Part shown: piece after piece, positions 32,335 through 40,112 of the stretch | Numbering within the stretch: the first letter of the stretch is position 1 | Layout: every line of letters begins with the position of its first letter | Origin: Candidatus Delongbacteria bacterium | Lineage (GTDB): Bacteria; CAIWAD01 | Reading direction: 5' to 3' | Length of the DNA: 64,000 bases | Assembly (NCBI GenBank): GCA_020634015.1 | Contig: JACKCN010000002.1 | Coordinates: forward strand, 310,001 to 374,000 | Program-made: the position numbers and the translations under genes | Notes under the pieces: generated by a model | The model's input: the letters and a program-made list of their open reading frames with translations, nothing else | The model's database searches: none | What the model was told of the DNA's origin: nothing

Positions 32335-33359
32335 GAGTGGCGGTGATCCACACGGCCTTCCTGGGCGACGTGATCCTGCTGACGCCCCTGCTGGATGCCC
32401 TTCACGAGCGCCTGGGAGCCAGCGACGTGGCCCTGCTGACCACCGCCCTGGCCGCCCCACTCTTCCGTGATGACCCGCGCGTGAGCCTGCTGCTGCCCTA
32501 CGACAAACGGGGGGCGGACAAGGGTTTGGCCGGGATCTGGCGGCTGGGCATGCGTCTGCGCGATTTCCGCCCCGACCTGCTGATTTCGGCCCACCGCAGC
32601 CTGCGCAGTGCGCTGCTGGCCCGTCTGTCCGGGGCGCCCCGGCGCATCGGCTACCGCAGTGCCACCGGCCGCTGGTTGTACACCGAGACCGTGACCGACG
32701 ACCGCAGCCTCCACGAGTGCCGCCGCATCCTGGCGCTGCTGGGCATGGATCACGACGCGCTGCCCACATTGCACGATGATCGGGCCGAGCGGACCCGAGT
32801 CCGCCAGCTGCTCAGGGAGCGGGGGCTGCGCTGGCCGGTGGCGCTGGCGCCCGGCTCGGTCTGGGCCACCAAGCAATGGCCCCCCCATCATTTCCGCAGT
32901 CTGGCCCGGTCCCTTGTAGAACGGGGAGTGCCCGTGGTCCTGCTGGGTGGCCCCGGGGAACGCGAGCTTTGCGCGGGCATTGCCGCGGAACTGCCCGACT
33001 GCCACTCTCTCGCGGGCGAACTGGGGCTGCGCGAGAGTTTCCAGTTACTCAGGCGTTGTTGCGCGGCGGTGGTGAATGACAGCGCGCCCCTGCACCTGTC
33101 GCAGGCCGCTGGCGTGCCCACCTTCGCGCTCTTCGGGTCCACTGTCACCGCATTCGGATTCGGTCCCAGGGGCCCGCGCGACCGGGTGCTGGAACTGCCG
33201 CTGGATTGCCGACCCTGCGGGCGCCATGGCCATCGACGCTGCCCGCTGGGCACCCTGGCCTGCCTGGAAACTCTGGCACCACAGCTCGTGCTGGAGGCCC
33301 TGGCATCGGAATTGACCCTGCGCAACGCTCGCCTGCTGGATCTGGATCAAGAGGAATGA
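32331..33359 (+). CDS. ADP-heptose:LPS heptosyltransferase (GT9)
   Basis: A 342-residue GT-B glycosyltransferase of family 9, WaaF/WaaC-like. It starts MRVAVIHTAFLGDVILLTPLL, the acceptor-side signature, and carries LAPGSVWATKQWPPHHF and VNDSAPLHLSQAAGVPTFALFGST, which bind the ADP-heptose. The ATG at 32331 overlaps the acyltransferase stop; the longer frame from 31647 runs through that gene and is not used. With the LpxL-type gene it forms a lipid A/core pair at the end of the signalling operon. Confidence 0.92.
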   Translation: MRVAVIHTAFLGDVILLTPLLDALHERLGASDVALLTTALAAPLFRDDPRVSLLLPYDKRGADKGLAGIWRLGMRLRDFRPDLLISAHRSLRSALLARLSGAPRRIGYRSATGRWLYTETVTDDRSLHECRRILALLGMDHDALPTLHDDRAERTRVRQLLRERGLRWPVALAPGSVWATKQWPPHHFRSLARSLVERGVPVVLLGGPGERELCAGIAAELPDCHSLAGELGLRESFQLLRRCCAAVVNDSAPLHLSQAAGVPTFALFGSTVTAFGFGPRGPRDRVLELPLDCRPCGRHGHRRCPLGTLACLETLAPQLVLEALASELTLRNARLLDLDQEE

Positions 33360-33402
33360 CACCCGGCAGTGCCATCTGTACCTGCTGTGGGGGAGGTCGG
33401 GC

Positions 33403-34164
33403 ATGATCGTGACCCTGCTGAGCGATTTCGGACTGGACTCCTCGTATGTGGGGCAGATGAAACTGGCCCTGCTCGAGGGGTGTCCCGGGCTGGAGCTGGT
33501 CGAGATCAGCCATCTCTGCCCGCCCCAGGACGTGCGCGCGGCGGCCTTCCTGATCTACAGCGCGATCAAGGACCTGCCGCGCAGACCGCGTCTGCACGTC
33601 TGCGTCGTGGATCCGGGAGTGGGCAGTCCACGCGGCGTGCTGGCGCTGAAAGCTCTGGGCCAGTGGTTTCTGGCACCGGACAACGGGTTGCTGTCGTACA
33701 TCGTCCAGCTCGATCCGGCCTGCGAGGGCTGGCTGCTGCCCGCGGCACCGCCGGGGGCCAGCCGCACCTTCCACGGACGCGATCATTTCGTGCCGTTGGC
33801 GCTGCACCTGCTGGCACACGATTCCGTGCCCACCCAGAGCCGGGTCGTGCAGCCAAAGCCCGTGTTCAGCCGGGAACCGGAGCGGACACGCGCAGGCTTC
33901 CGGGCACGCTGGTTGTTCACCGACGGGTTCGGCAACCGGATCAGCGCCCTGCGCCGCGAGCACCTTGAGGGCACGGATCCGCGGAGTTGTCGGTTCCAGT
34001 GTGGCCAAAGCTCCGTCGGCTGGGTTGACGTGTACAGTCAGGCCGAACCCGGGGGGCTTTGCGTACTGGAAGGCAGCTCGGGTCACATCGAACTGGCCAT
34101 TCGAGATGGCGCGGCCGCCGCGCGGGTGAGCCCGGACAGCGTCCTGTCCTGCGAGCTGCCCTGA
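33403..34164 (+). CDS. SAM hydroxide adenosyltransferase (SAM hydrolase)
   Basis: A 253-residue member of the DUF62 / SalL-FlA fold family. Most bacterial members use hydroxide to split S-adenosylmethionine into adenosine and methionine. Motifs: MIVTLLSDFGLDSSYVGQMK, VCVVDPGVGSPRGVLAL, FLAPDNGLLSYIV and TFHGRDHFVPLALHL; the Asp of DFG and the Asp-Pro-Gly-Val-Gly loop are the hallmarks. Halogenase relatives differ in the active-site loop, which cannot be judged by eye. The next gene is a methionine gamma-lyase type enzyme, so methionine released here may be further degraded. Confidence 0.9.
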   Translation: MIVTLLSDFGLDSSYVGQMKLALLEGCPGLELVEISHLCPPQDVRAAAFLIYSAIKDLPRRPRLHVCVVDPGVGSPRGVLALKALGQWFLAPDNGLLSYIVQLDPACEGWLLPAAPPGASRTFHGRDHFVPLALHLLAHDSVPTQSRVVQPKPVFSREPERTRAGFRARWLFTDGFGNRISALRREHLEGTDPRSCRFQCGQSSVGWVDVYSQAEPGGLCVLEGSSGHIELAIRDGAAAARVSPDSVLSCELP

Positions 34165-34225
34165 GCGCGGAGGCAGCAGCGCCCATGGACGTGCAACGAA
34201 ACACATTCAGACACAGGATACAGCC

Positions 34226-35488
34226 ATGAGTGAGCACGATCCCCGCAACCCGTCGCATCCCCGCCCCGAAACGATGATGCTGGGGCACGGCTACGACCCC
34301 TTCCTTTCCGAGGGCTCGGTGAAGCCCCCGGTCTTCCTGACCAGCACCTTCGTGTTCCGGCGTGCCGAGGACGGCAAGCGCTTCTTCGAACTGGCCTACG
34401 GGCTGAAGGAGAAGGACCCCGGTGAAGTGCCGGGGCTGATCTACAGCCGCATCAACAATCCGGATCTGGAGATTCTCGAGAACCGGCTGGCGGTCTGGGA
34501 ACGCGCGGAGAAGGCGCTGGTCTTCGCCAGCGGCATGGCGGCCATTTCCTCCACGGTGCTGGCCCATCTGGTACCCGGCGAGCAGGTCATCGCCACCACC
34601 CCGGTCTACGGCGGCACCCACTATTTCATGAGCAAGATGCTGCCGCGCTGGGGCATGGGCGTGCACTGGATCCACGCGGGCTCCAATTTCTGCGATGAGC
34701 TTGAGGCCAGCCTGGCGGCATCGGAAGGCAAGGCCCGCCTGGTCTATCTTGAGACACCGGCCAACCCGGTGAACCTGATGACGGACCTCAAGCGCTGCGT
34801 CGAGATCTGCGCCCGTTACGGCACCCCCGAGCGTCGTGTGCTGCTGGTTGTGGACAATACCTTCCTAGGGCCCGTGTTCCAGCAGCCCCTGCTGATGGGT
34901 GTCGACATCTCGCTGTACAGCGCCACCAAGTTCATCGGCGGACACAGCGATGTGGTGGCCGGGGCGGTCCTGGGGCGCGAGGAGCTGGTCAAGCCTGTGG
35001 CCGAAATGCGCAACATCCTGGGCAACATGGCCTCGCCCTTCGACTGCTGGCTGCTGATGCGCAGTCTTGAAACCGTGGGCATCCGCATGCGCCAGCAGCA
35101 GACCAATGCCCGGGCCGTGGTACGCATGCTCAAGAGCCACGAGGCGGTGCGCGCCGTGTATTACCCGGGTGAACTGGACGAGGAGCAGGACCGCATCTGG
35201 CGCGAACAGTGCAGCGGCAGTGGCTCGCTGATCGCCTTCGATGTGGTCGGCGGCGAAGCCGAAGCCTTCCGGGTGCTCAACGCCGTGAAGCATGCCAAGC
35301 TGGCCGTGAGCCTGGGCGGTACGGAAAGTCTGATCGAGCATCCGGCCACCATGACCCATTGCGACATGAGCCCCGAGGACATGGACGTGGCGGGCATCAC
35401 GCCCTCGATGATCCGCCTGAGCGTGGGCATCGAACATGTGGACGATCTGGTCTTTGACCTGAGCCAGGCTCTGGACTCATTGCTCTAG
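34226..35488 (+). CDS. methionine gamma-lyase type PLP enzyme
   Basis: A 420-residue Cys/Met metabolism PLP enzyme. The Lys that binds PLP is near 235 in YSATKFIGGHSD; IYSRINNPDLEILENRLA, ALVFASGMAAISS and TPVYGGTHYF are the N-terminal family blocks. Methionine gamma-lyase converts methionine to methanethiol, 2-oxobutyrate and ammonia; cystathionine gamma-synthase or O-acetylhomoserine sulfhydrylase share the fold and cannot be fully excluded. An insertion of about 15 residues after the FRRAEDGKRFF segment is typical of one methionine gamma-lyase subgroup. A SAM hydrolase precedes it and hydE follows 50 bases later. Confidence 0.85.
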   Translation: MSEHDPRNPSHPRPETMMLGHGYDPFLSEGSVKPPVFLTSTFVFRRAEDGKRFFELAYGLKEKDPGEVPGLIYSRINNPDLEILENRLAVWERAEKALVFASGMAAISSTVLAHLVPGEQVIATTPVYGGTHYFMSKMLPRWGMGVHWIHAGSNFCDELEASLAASEGKARLVYLETPANPVNLMTDLKRCVEICARYGTPERRVLLVVDNTFLGPVFQQPLLMGVDISLYSATKFIGGHSDVVAGAVLGREELVKPVAEMRNILGNMASPFDCWLLMRSLETVGIRMRQQQTNARAVVRMLKSHEAVRAVYYPGELDEEQDRIWREQCSGSGSLIAFDVVGGEAEAFRVLNAVKHAKLAVSLGGTESLIEHPATMTHCDMSPEDMDVAGITPSMIRLSVGIEHVDDLVFDLSQALDSLL

Positions 35489-35538
35489 GGACTGGCGAGT
35501 GTGTGGCAGCCATTGCCCGCGCTCGAAAGGACACCCGC

Positions 35539-36621
35539 ATGGATCACCTGAACGAGCTGCTGGCCAGCCGGTCACATTCGCGAAGCGACATCGCCTATCT
35601 GCTGGGCCTGTCCTGCCCGGACGCCGCCCTCAGTCTGGAAAGCGCGGCGCTGAAGAGCACGTTGGCCCGCATGGGCCCGGGAGTCAGCACACGTGGGCTG
35701 ATCGAGTTCAGCAACCTCTGCACCTGCAATTGTCTCTACTGCGGCATCCGGCGTGCCAATCAGGGCGTGCAGCGCTACTGGCTGGATGAAGACGAGGTGC
35801 TCGAGAACGCCCTCTGGTGCGCCGAGGCGGGCTACGGCTCGGTCGTGCTGCAGGCCGGTGAGCGCCGGGACCCCGCGTTCATAGACTACCTGACACGCTG
35901 CGTGACGCGCATCCGCAAGGAAAGCGTGAGCGCCACGCTGCCCCAGGGCCTGGGCATCACGCTCTCGGTGGGCGAACAGAGTCCAGAGACCTACCAGCGC
36001 TGGTTCGATGCCGGAGCACACCGCTACCTGCTGCGCATCGAAAGTGCCAACCCGCGCCTCTTTTCCGCGATTCACCCTCCCGAGCAGCAATGGTCCCGGC
36101 GTGTGCGCTGTCTTGAAAGCCTGAAGGCCATTGGCTGGCAGCTGGGCACGGGGGTGCTGATCGGACTGCCCGGCCAGACCCTGGACGATCTGGCCGGTGA
36201 CATCCTCTTCTTTCGCGAGCTGGACTGCGACATGATCGGGATGGGCCCCTGGCTGGCCACGCCCGACACGCCCATGCAAGGTCAGGACCGCCTGAGCCGC
36301 GCCGAGCTGCTGCGCCGTGCCCTGAACATGATCGCCGTGACACGCCTGCTGCTGCCCGATGTCAACATCGCCTCCACCACCGCCCTCGAGGCCCTCTCGC
36401 CCCGGGGCCGCGAACTGGGCCTGCGCGCCGGGGCCAACGTGATCATGCCCAATGTCACCTCACCACGCGTGCGCGCCCTGTACCAGCTCTACCCCGACAA
36501 GCCCGGCCTGAATCAGGACCGCGGCGAGAGCCGCGCCTCGCTGGAAGCCCTGCTGGCCTCCTGCGGCCGCGAGCCCCGCTGGAACCAATGGGGCGACTCC
36601 CTGCACGCGCGCCGCCATTGA
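35539..36621 (+). CDS. hydE: HydE-like radical SAM protein
   Basis: A 360-residue radical SAM protein of the BioB/HydE/PylB branch. The cluster motif is C61, C65, C68 in NLCTCNCLYCGIRR. AEAGYGSVVLQAGERRD, GITLSVGEQSPETYQRWFDAGAHRYLLRIE and a C-terminal NVIMPNVTSP block fit HydE, which acts on an organometallic precursor of the [FeFe]-hydrogenase H-cluster. No hydF, hydG or hydrogenase gene is in the window. The start ATG 35539 gives the usual length; the longer frame from 35503 adds 12 residues without support. The 3' end of this gene has a decayed copy at 36941. Confidence 0.85.
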   Translation: MDHLNELLASRSHSRSDIAYLLGLSCPDAALSLESAALKSTLARMGPGVSTRGLIEFSNLCTCNCLYCGIRRANQGVQRYWLDEDEVLENALWCAEAGYGSVVLQAGERRDPAFIDYLTRCVTRIRKESVSATLPQGLGITLSVGEQSPETYQRWFDAGAHRYLLRIESANPRLFSAIHPPEQQWSRRVRCLESLKAIGWQLGTGVLIGLPGQTLDDLAGDILFFRELDCDMIGMGPWLATPDTPMQGQDRLSRAELLRRALNMIAVTRLLLPDVNIASTTALEALSPRGRELGLRAGANVIMPNVTSPRVRALYQLYPDKPGLNQDRGESRASLEALLASCGREPRWNQWGDSLHARRH

Positions 36622-36632
36622 TCCAATGTGTC

Positions 36633-36743
36633 CTCCGACGCAAGCGGAGCCAAGCCATGTCACTCCAGCGCAGGCGGAGCAAAGACCAGATCATTCCTTC
36701 GCAGGCGAAGCAAAGACCAGGTCATTCCCGCGCAAGCGGGAAT
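36633..36743 (+). repeat. four-unit palindromic (REP-like) array
   Basis: Four hairpins are spaced about 31 bases apart, centred near 36641, 36671, 36703 and 36733. Each has the core GCA[AG]G-C, but the arms differ: CTCCG/CGGAG, CTCC/GGAG, CTTCGC/GCGAAG, and ATTCCCGC/GCGGGAAT with a GCAA loop. Linkers are conserved (AAAGACCAG then TCATT). The nine-base CCAATGTGT occurs just before (36623) and just after (36745), like a target-site duplication. The last unit resembles intergenic palindromes known from proteobacteria. No spacers, so not a CRISPR. Confidence 0.8.
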
Positions 36744-36785
36744 CCCAATGTGTTGCACCGCACACAATCTTGCTGACGCACCCCT

Positions 36786-36838
36786 CGCACCCGCCCATGG
36801 ATTCCCCACAGTCAAGTATGTGTGATGCCCCGTTCGGG
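36786..36838 (+). repeat. 53-bp direct repeat, copy A
   Basis: Runs from CGCACCCGCC to CGTTCGGG and matches 37067-37119 at 49 of 53 positions. It contains the CCCCGTTCGGG hairpin and the shared GTATGTGTGATG centre. Function unknown. Confidence 0.85.
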
Positions 36839-36940
36839 TCAGTCGGGGGTGGATGTGATGAGGGATTGAGTCCTCCGGAGTTCGGTGTGCGATGCAGCCC
36901 ATGGAGCCAACCATGCGGGTTGCCTGCTGCTAATCCCTCT

Positions 36941-36982
36941 GGAGCCAATGGGCGACTCGCTGCATACCCACGACCATTGATC
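36941..36982 (+). pseudogene. decayed copy of the hydE 3' end
   Basis: GGAGCCAATGGGCGACTC and the bases through CCATTGATC match 36581-36623, the last codons and stop of hydE, at about 34 of 43 positions with one deletion. It is non-coding now and points to an old local duplication that carried the hydE tail. Confidence 0.6.
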
Positions 36983-37066
36983 AAAGGTGACAGTCACGTG
37001 CCAGCGGGGATCCATTGCATGGCGCCCCGGTAGCTACAGGGCATACTCTCATCCTCCCGTGTCCCG

Positions 37067-37119
37067 CGCACCCGCCCGTGGATTCCCCACGGGCTAGTAT
37101 GTGTGATGCCCCGTTCGGG
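37067..37119 (+). repeat. 53-bp direct repeat, copy B
   Basis: Second copy of the 36786-36838 repeat. Its differences create a longer palindrome, CCCGTGG with CCACGGG around ATTCC, absent from copy A, as well as CCCCG/CGGGG around TT. Confidence 0.85.
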
Positions 37120-37349
37120 GCTTGGCTGTGGACAGAGTGTGGTTTTGGGTTGTCGGATGCAGAAGTGAAGTGTTGTTCGATTGTCATCCCGTCTTGACCA
37201 TCAGCATGTATGATCAAGTATCGGGCAAGCCAGGAAGAATTGATCGCGAATCAATGGAGCCCCGGACGTGTGACCGGGGAAGGCCGATCAAGGAGAAGGA
37301 ACTTCCGGCAAGGGTGTATGGACCAAGCCCGGAAGTCAGTGGATGACTT

Positions 37350-38132
37350 TCAGAAATCCCGCTTCTGAAAGGCACGCCCGGCCAGCCACAGCGGAACCAG
37401 GACCCAGAGCAGCAGGCTCAGGCTGGCCAGGGCGGTGCCCAGGGGGCCGCTGAAGAACTGCTGGAACACGGCGCCGGTGTAGCCCATCATCGCGCCCAGT
37501 TCGAAGTGCAGCAGCACCAGTACACGGGCCAGATCAATGGGGTTCAGCAGGCAGAGTACCAGCACGGGCCCTTCCATGGGCCAGTCGGAGAAGAGGTAGG
37601 CCAGCATGAGCACCAGGCCGTCCCAGGCCACGGCCAGCAGCAGCCAGAGCACGATGGCCAGGCCCAGCCCGCGCAGGCGGTTGCCGATGCGCACCGCAAT
37701 CAGGAAGGCCAGCGCACAGAAGACGACACACAGCCCCACGCCCGCTCCCAGAAACAGCAGCAGCGCCGCGGGACGCACACCGCCGCTCATCAGCAGGGCA
37801 GGCAGACAGCCCAGCAGCCAGGCCAGGGCCAGGGGCAGGCTGAGCCCCGTGTACAGGCCCAGGAACAGGGTGTGCCGTTTCACGGGCTGGGCCAGCAGCA
37901 GTTCAATGAAGGTGCGGGCCTGGTAGAGGTAACTGGCCCCGAAGACCAGACTCACCAGCGGCACCAGGGCCAGGCTGAGGCTGAGCAGGCTCAGCAGCAC
38001 CTTGTCGGCGTTGCCCCCCAGCTGGGCCATCATCCAGCCCGCCGCCAGAAAGAACAGCCCGAAGCCGTAGACGATGCGGCTGCGCAGGCCGTCACGCAGG
38101 GCCGCGCGCAGCACCAGCCAGCCCGCGCTCAT
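37350..38132 (-). CDS. nosY: ABC transporter permease NosY
   Basis: A 260-residue membrane protein with six hydrophobic helices, the permease partner of NosF. NosDFY delivers what is needed to assemble the CuZ tetranuclear sulfide centre of nitrous oxide reductase. I use ATG 38132 (MSAGWLVLRAALRDGLRSR), which overlaps the nosF stop; the longer frame extends into nosF. The ABC2-type layout and the position after nosF make NosY likely. It is the last gene of the operon; no strong terminator follows. Confidence 0.88.
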   Translation of the reverse strand: MSAGWLVLRAALRDGLRSRIVYGFGLFFLAAGWMMAQLGGNADKVLLSLLSLSLALVPLVSLVFGASYLYQARTFIELLLAQPVKRHTLFLGLYTGLSLPLALAWLLGCLPALLMSGGVRPAALLLFLGAGVGLCVVFCALAFLIAVRIGNRLRGLGLAIVLWLLLAVAWDGLVLMLAYLFSDWPMEGPVLVLCLLNPIDLARVLVLLHFELGAMMGYTGAVFQQFFSGPLGTALASLSLLLWVLVPLWLAGRAFQKRDF

Positions 38133-38860
38133 GCCGTCACCGCGCGCATCAGCGAGGCGACCGCGCGCTCCAGCCGGGATTCGCCCGTGCGCTCGAGCAG
38201 GTCCTGCAGTGACCCGGTGTAACACACGCGGCCCTCGAGCAGAAAGATGATGTGGTCGGCCAGTTCCTGCAGGTCGGCCAGCACATGGGAACTGATCAGC
38301 ACAGTACGACCGGCCTGTCGGTCCAGCAGCAGACGGTCCTTGAGCCGGCTGCTGGCCAGCGGATCCAGCCCGGCCGTGGGTTCGTCCAGCACCAGCAACG
38401 GAGCCTGCGTGCGCCAGGCCAGTTCGGCCCCCACCCGTTGCAGGGTGCCGCCGGACAGGCCGCGCAACTTGCGTGCGCCCAGGGCATTCAGATCGAACAG
38501 CGGTGTGCTGTCGAAGCCACCCATGGAGGACAAGTCCGTGTCACGGGTGGCCGCCGCACGCACTCCCGCGATCAGTTCGAGCACTTCCGCCACACTCAGG
38601 TTGTCGGGGTAGCGGGGCAATTGGGGCATGTAGCCGATCCGCAGTCGCTGGGCGGGGGCGCCCGTCAAGGGCTGGCCCTGCAGCAGAATCTGGCCGCTGT
38701 CGGGGCGCACCAGCCCCAGCAGGCACTTCATCAGCGTGGTCTTGCCCGAGCCATTGGGACCCACGAGGGCGCTGGTCCGCCCCGCGGGAATGTGTGCCGT
38801 CACGCCCTTGAGGGCCTGGATGCGGCCGAAGGACTTGACGATGTTCTCGATCTGGATCAC
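38129..38860 (-). CDS. nosF: ABC transporter ATPase NosF
   Basis: A 243-residue ATPase with Walker A GPNGSGKTT near residue 34, the signature LRGLSGGTLQRVG near 133, and Walker B LLVLDEPTAGLDP near 152. It powers the NosDFY complex together with nosY, which overlaps it by four bases, and nosD, which also overlaps by four. The signature is LSGGT rather than LSGGQ, a small change seen in several NosF proteins. Confidence 0.93.
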   Translation of the reverse strand: MIQIENIVKSFGRIQALKGVTAHIPAGRTSALVGPNGSGKTTLMKCLLGLVRPDSGQILLQGQPLTGAPAQRLRIGYMPQLPRYPDNLSVAEVLELIAGVRAAATRDTDLSSMGGFDSTPLFDLNALGARKLRGLSGGTLQRVGAELAWRTQAPLLVLDEPTAGLDPLASSRLKDRLLLDRQAGRTVLISSHVLADLQELADHIIFLLEGRVCYTGSLQDLLERTGESRLERAVASLMRAVTA

Positions 38861-40110
38861 GGCTGCAGCTCCATTCTGGGGCTTTCATCCTGCAGGGTGA
38901 TGGGGGTCAGCAGGGGAAAGGCGCGTTCGGCTCCGTCCAGCAGGTCCACGAACAGGCTGCGCAGCAGAATCAGCGCGGGGCCCTGGTCCTGGACCACATG
39001 CGAGAACACGCTGACCGGGCGGAAACCCACATCTCCAAAGCCGTCGCGATCCAGGTCGTAGCCCCGGTAGCGATCCCAGCGGTTGCCGCGGAAGGTGCTG
39101 TAGTTCTGGCGGCCATTGGTGGCCACGTCGAAGGAATTGGCCAGGAACAGGTTGTTCTCGTAGACCCCCTCGGTCGAGTTGGACATCAGGCGCAGGGCCC
39201 AGCCGTTGCGTACGAACCGATTGCCGTGGGCCTGCAGCCGGTTGCTGGCTTCCACATGCAACCCGGTGGTATTGGCCTCGAAGAGGTTGTCTTCCAGCCT
39301 GCTGTCGGTGATTTCCTTCAGCAGCACGCCACAGGAAGCGGGGCCCCAGTTGGCGCTGAAGGTGTTGCGGCTCATGTCCACGGCGTGGGAGTACATCACG
39401 GCCACTCCGGCGCCGTTGGCGCTGAAGGTGTTGTCCAGGTAGCGGCAGGAGTCGCTGAACATGAAGTGCAGGCCGTAGCGCAGGTTGTGCAGGCCTTCGT
39501 TGTGCTCGATGGTGGCCTGGCGCACGAACTCCAGGTAAATGCCGTCGCGATGACCGCGGATCGTGTTGCCCGCGATGAAGGGCGCGCGGCAGTGCCAGAG
39601 ATGGATTCCATTTCCCGACAGGGTCTCGCTGGTGAAGTGGGCCCCGATCCGGTTGCCCGTGAGCCGCGCCCCCGTGCAGCGTGCCAGATAGATGCCGAAG
39701 AAGGCCTGTTCCAGCACGCAGTCGTGAATCTGAAGTCCGGTGCAGTTCTCGGCCAGAATCGCCGCGTAGTCCGAGCGGTAACTGGCGGTCGTGTTGCGCA
39801 GGGTCAGGCCCACAATCCGCACAGAGTCGGCGTGCACCAGCAGCAGGTGCCCCCCACCGCTGCCGTCGAGCACCGCTCCGCGCTCGGCCAGCAGGCTCAG
39901 GCGGCAGGACACACGCACACTGTCTTCGAGGTAGATGCCCGCGGCCACGCGCACCGTATCACCGGGCTGGGCCTGGGCTGTGGTGGTCCCCAGCCCACGC
40001 GCGGGGCTGGCCAGCAGAACCCGGGCCCACAGGTTGTGGGGGGCCAGCAAGCAGGCCAGCAGCAGGCAGAGAGGCAGGCAGAGAGGCAGGCAGGAGAGCG
40101 GGCGTGTCAT
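38857..40110 (-). CDS. nosD: periplasmic copper-processing protein NosD
   Basis: A 417-residue exported right-handed beta-helix protein; NosD binds the copper chaperone NosL and docks on NosZ for CuZ assembly. The Sec signal (LPLCLPLCLLLACLLAPHNLWA) is unusual in its repeated Leu-Pro-Leu-Cys encoded by a short DNA repeat. Carbohydrate-binding/parallel-helix repeats fill residues 60-340 with recurrent N-N-T and G-I-H patterns. It lies between the NosL fusion and nosF, the canonical order. Confidence 0.92.
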   Translation of the reverse strand: MTRPLSCLPLCLPLCLLLACLLAPHNLWARVLLASPARGLGTTTAQAQPGDTVRVAAGIYLEDSVRVSCRLSLLAERGAVLDGSGGGHLLLVHADSVRIVGLTLRNTTASYRSDYAAILAENCTGLQIHDCVLEQAFFGIYLARCTGARLTGNRIGAHFTSETLSGNGIHLWHCRAPFIAGNTIRGHRDGIYLEFVRQATIEHNEGLHNLRYGLHFMFSDSCRYLDNTFSANGAGVAVMYSHAVDMSRNTFSANWGPASCGVLLKEITDSRLEDNLFEANTTGLHVEASNRLQAHGNRFVRNGWALRLMSNSTEGVYENNLFLANSFDVATNGRQNYSTFRGNRWDRYRGYDLDRDGFGDVGFRPVSVFSHVVQDQGPALILLRSLFVDLLDGAERAFPLLTPITLQDESPRMELQP

Positions 40111-40112
40111 GT

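Larger units (their letters stand above)
36622..37349. other. repeat-rich intergenic region after hydE
   Basis: No gene is supported; open frames here are short and overlap on both strands. The interval holds four palindromic units (36633-36743), a 53-bp direct repeat in two copies, a decayed copy of the hydE 3' end, an imperfect inverted repeat at 37193-37218, a TTGAT/ATCAA palindrome with a five-base centre at 37239-37255, and a CCCCGG/CCGGGG hairpin at 37260-37279. The nos operon ends at its right edge on the opposite strand; an 8-bp CTTTCAGA inverted repeat at 37347-37371 overlaps that end without a T-run. Confidence 0.65.

Noticed and set aside
36633..36743. CRISPR-like regular spacing
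   Set aside because: Units have palindromic cores with differing arms and conserved linkers, no unique spacers, and no cas genes nearby.
37239..37255. TTGAT/ATCAA palindrome as an FNR site
   Set aside because: The centre has five bases instead of four and the site lies at the end of the nos operon, not before a start.
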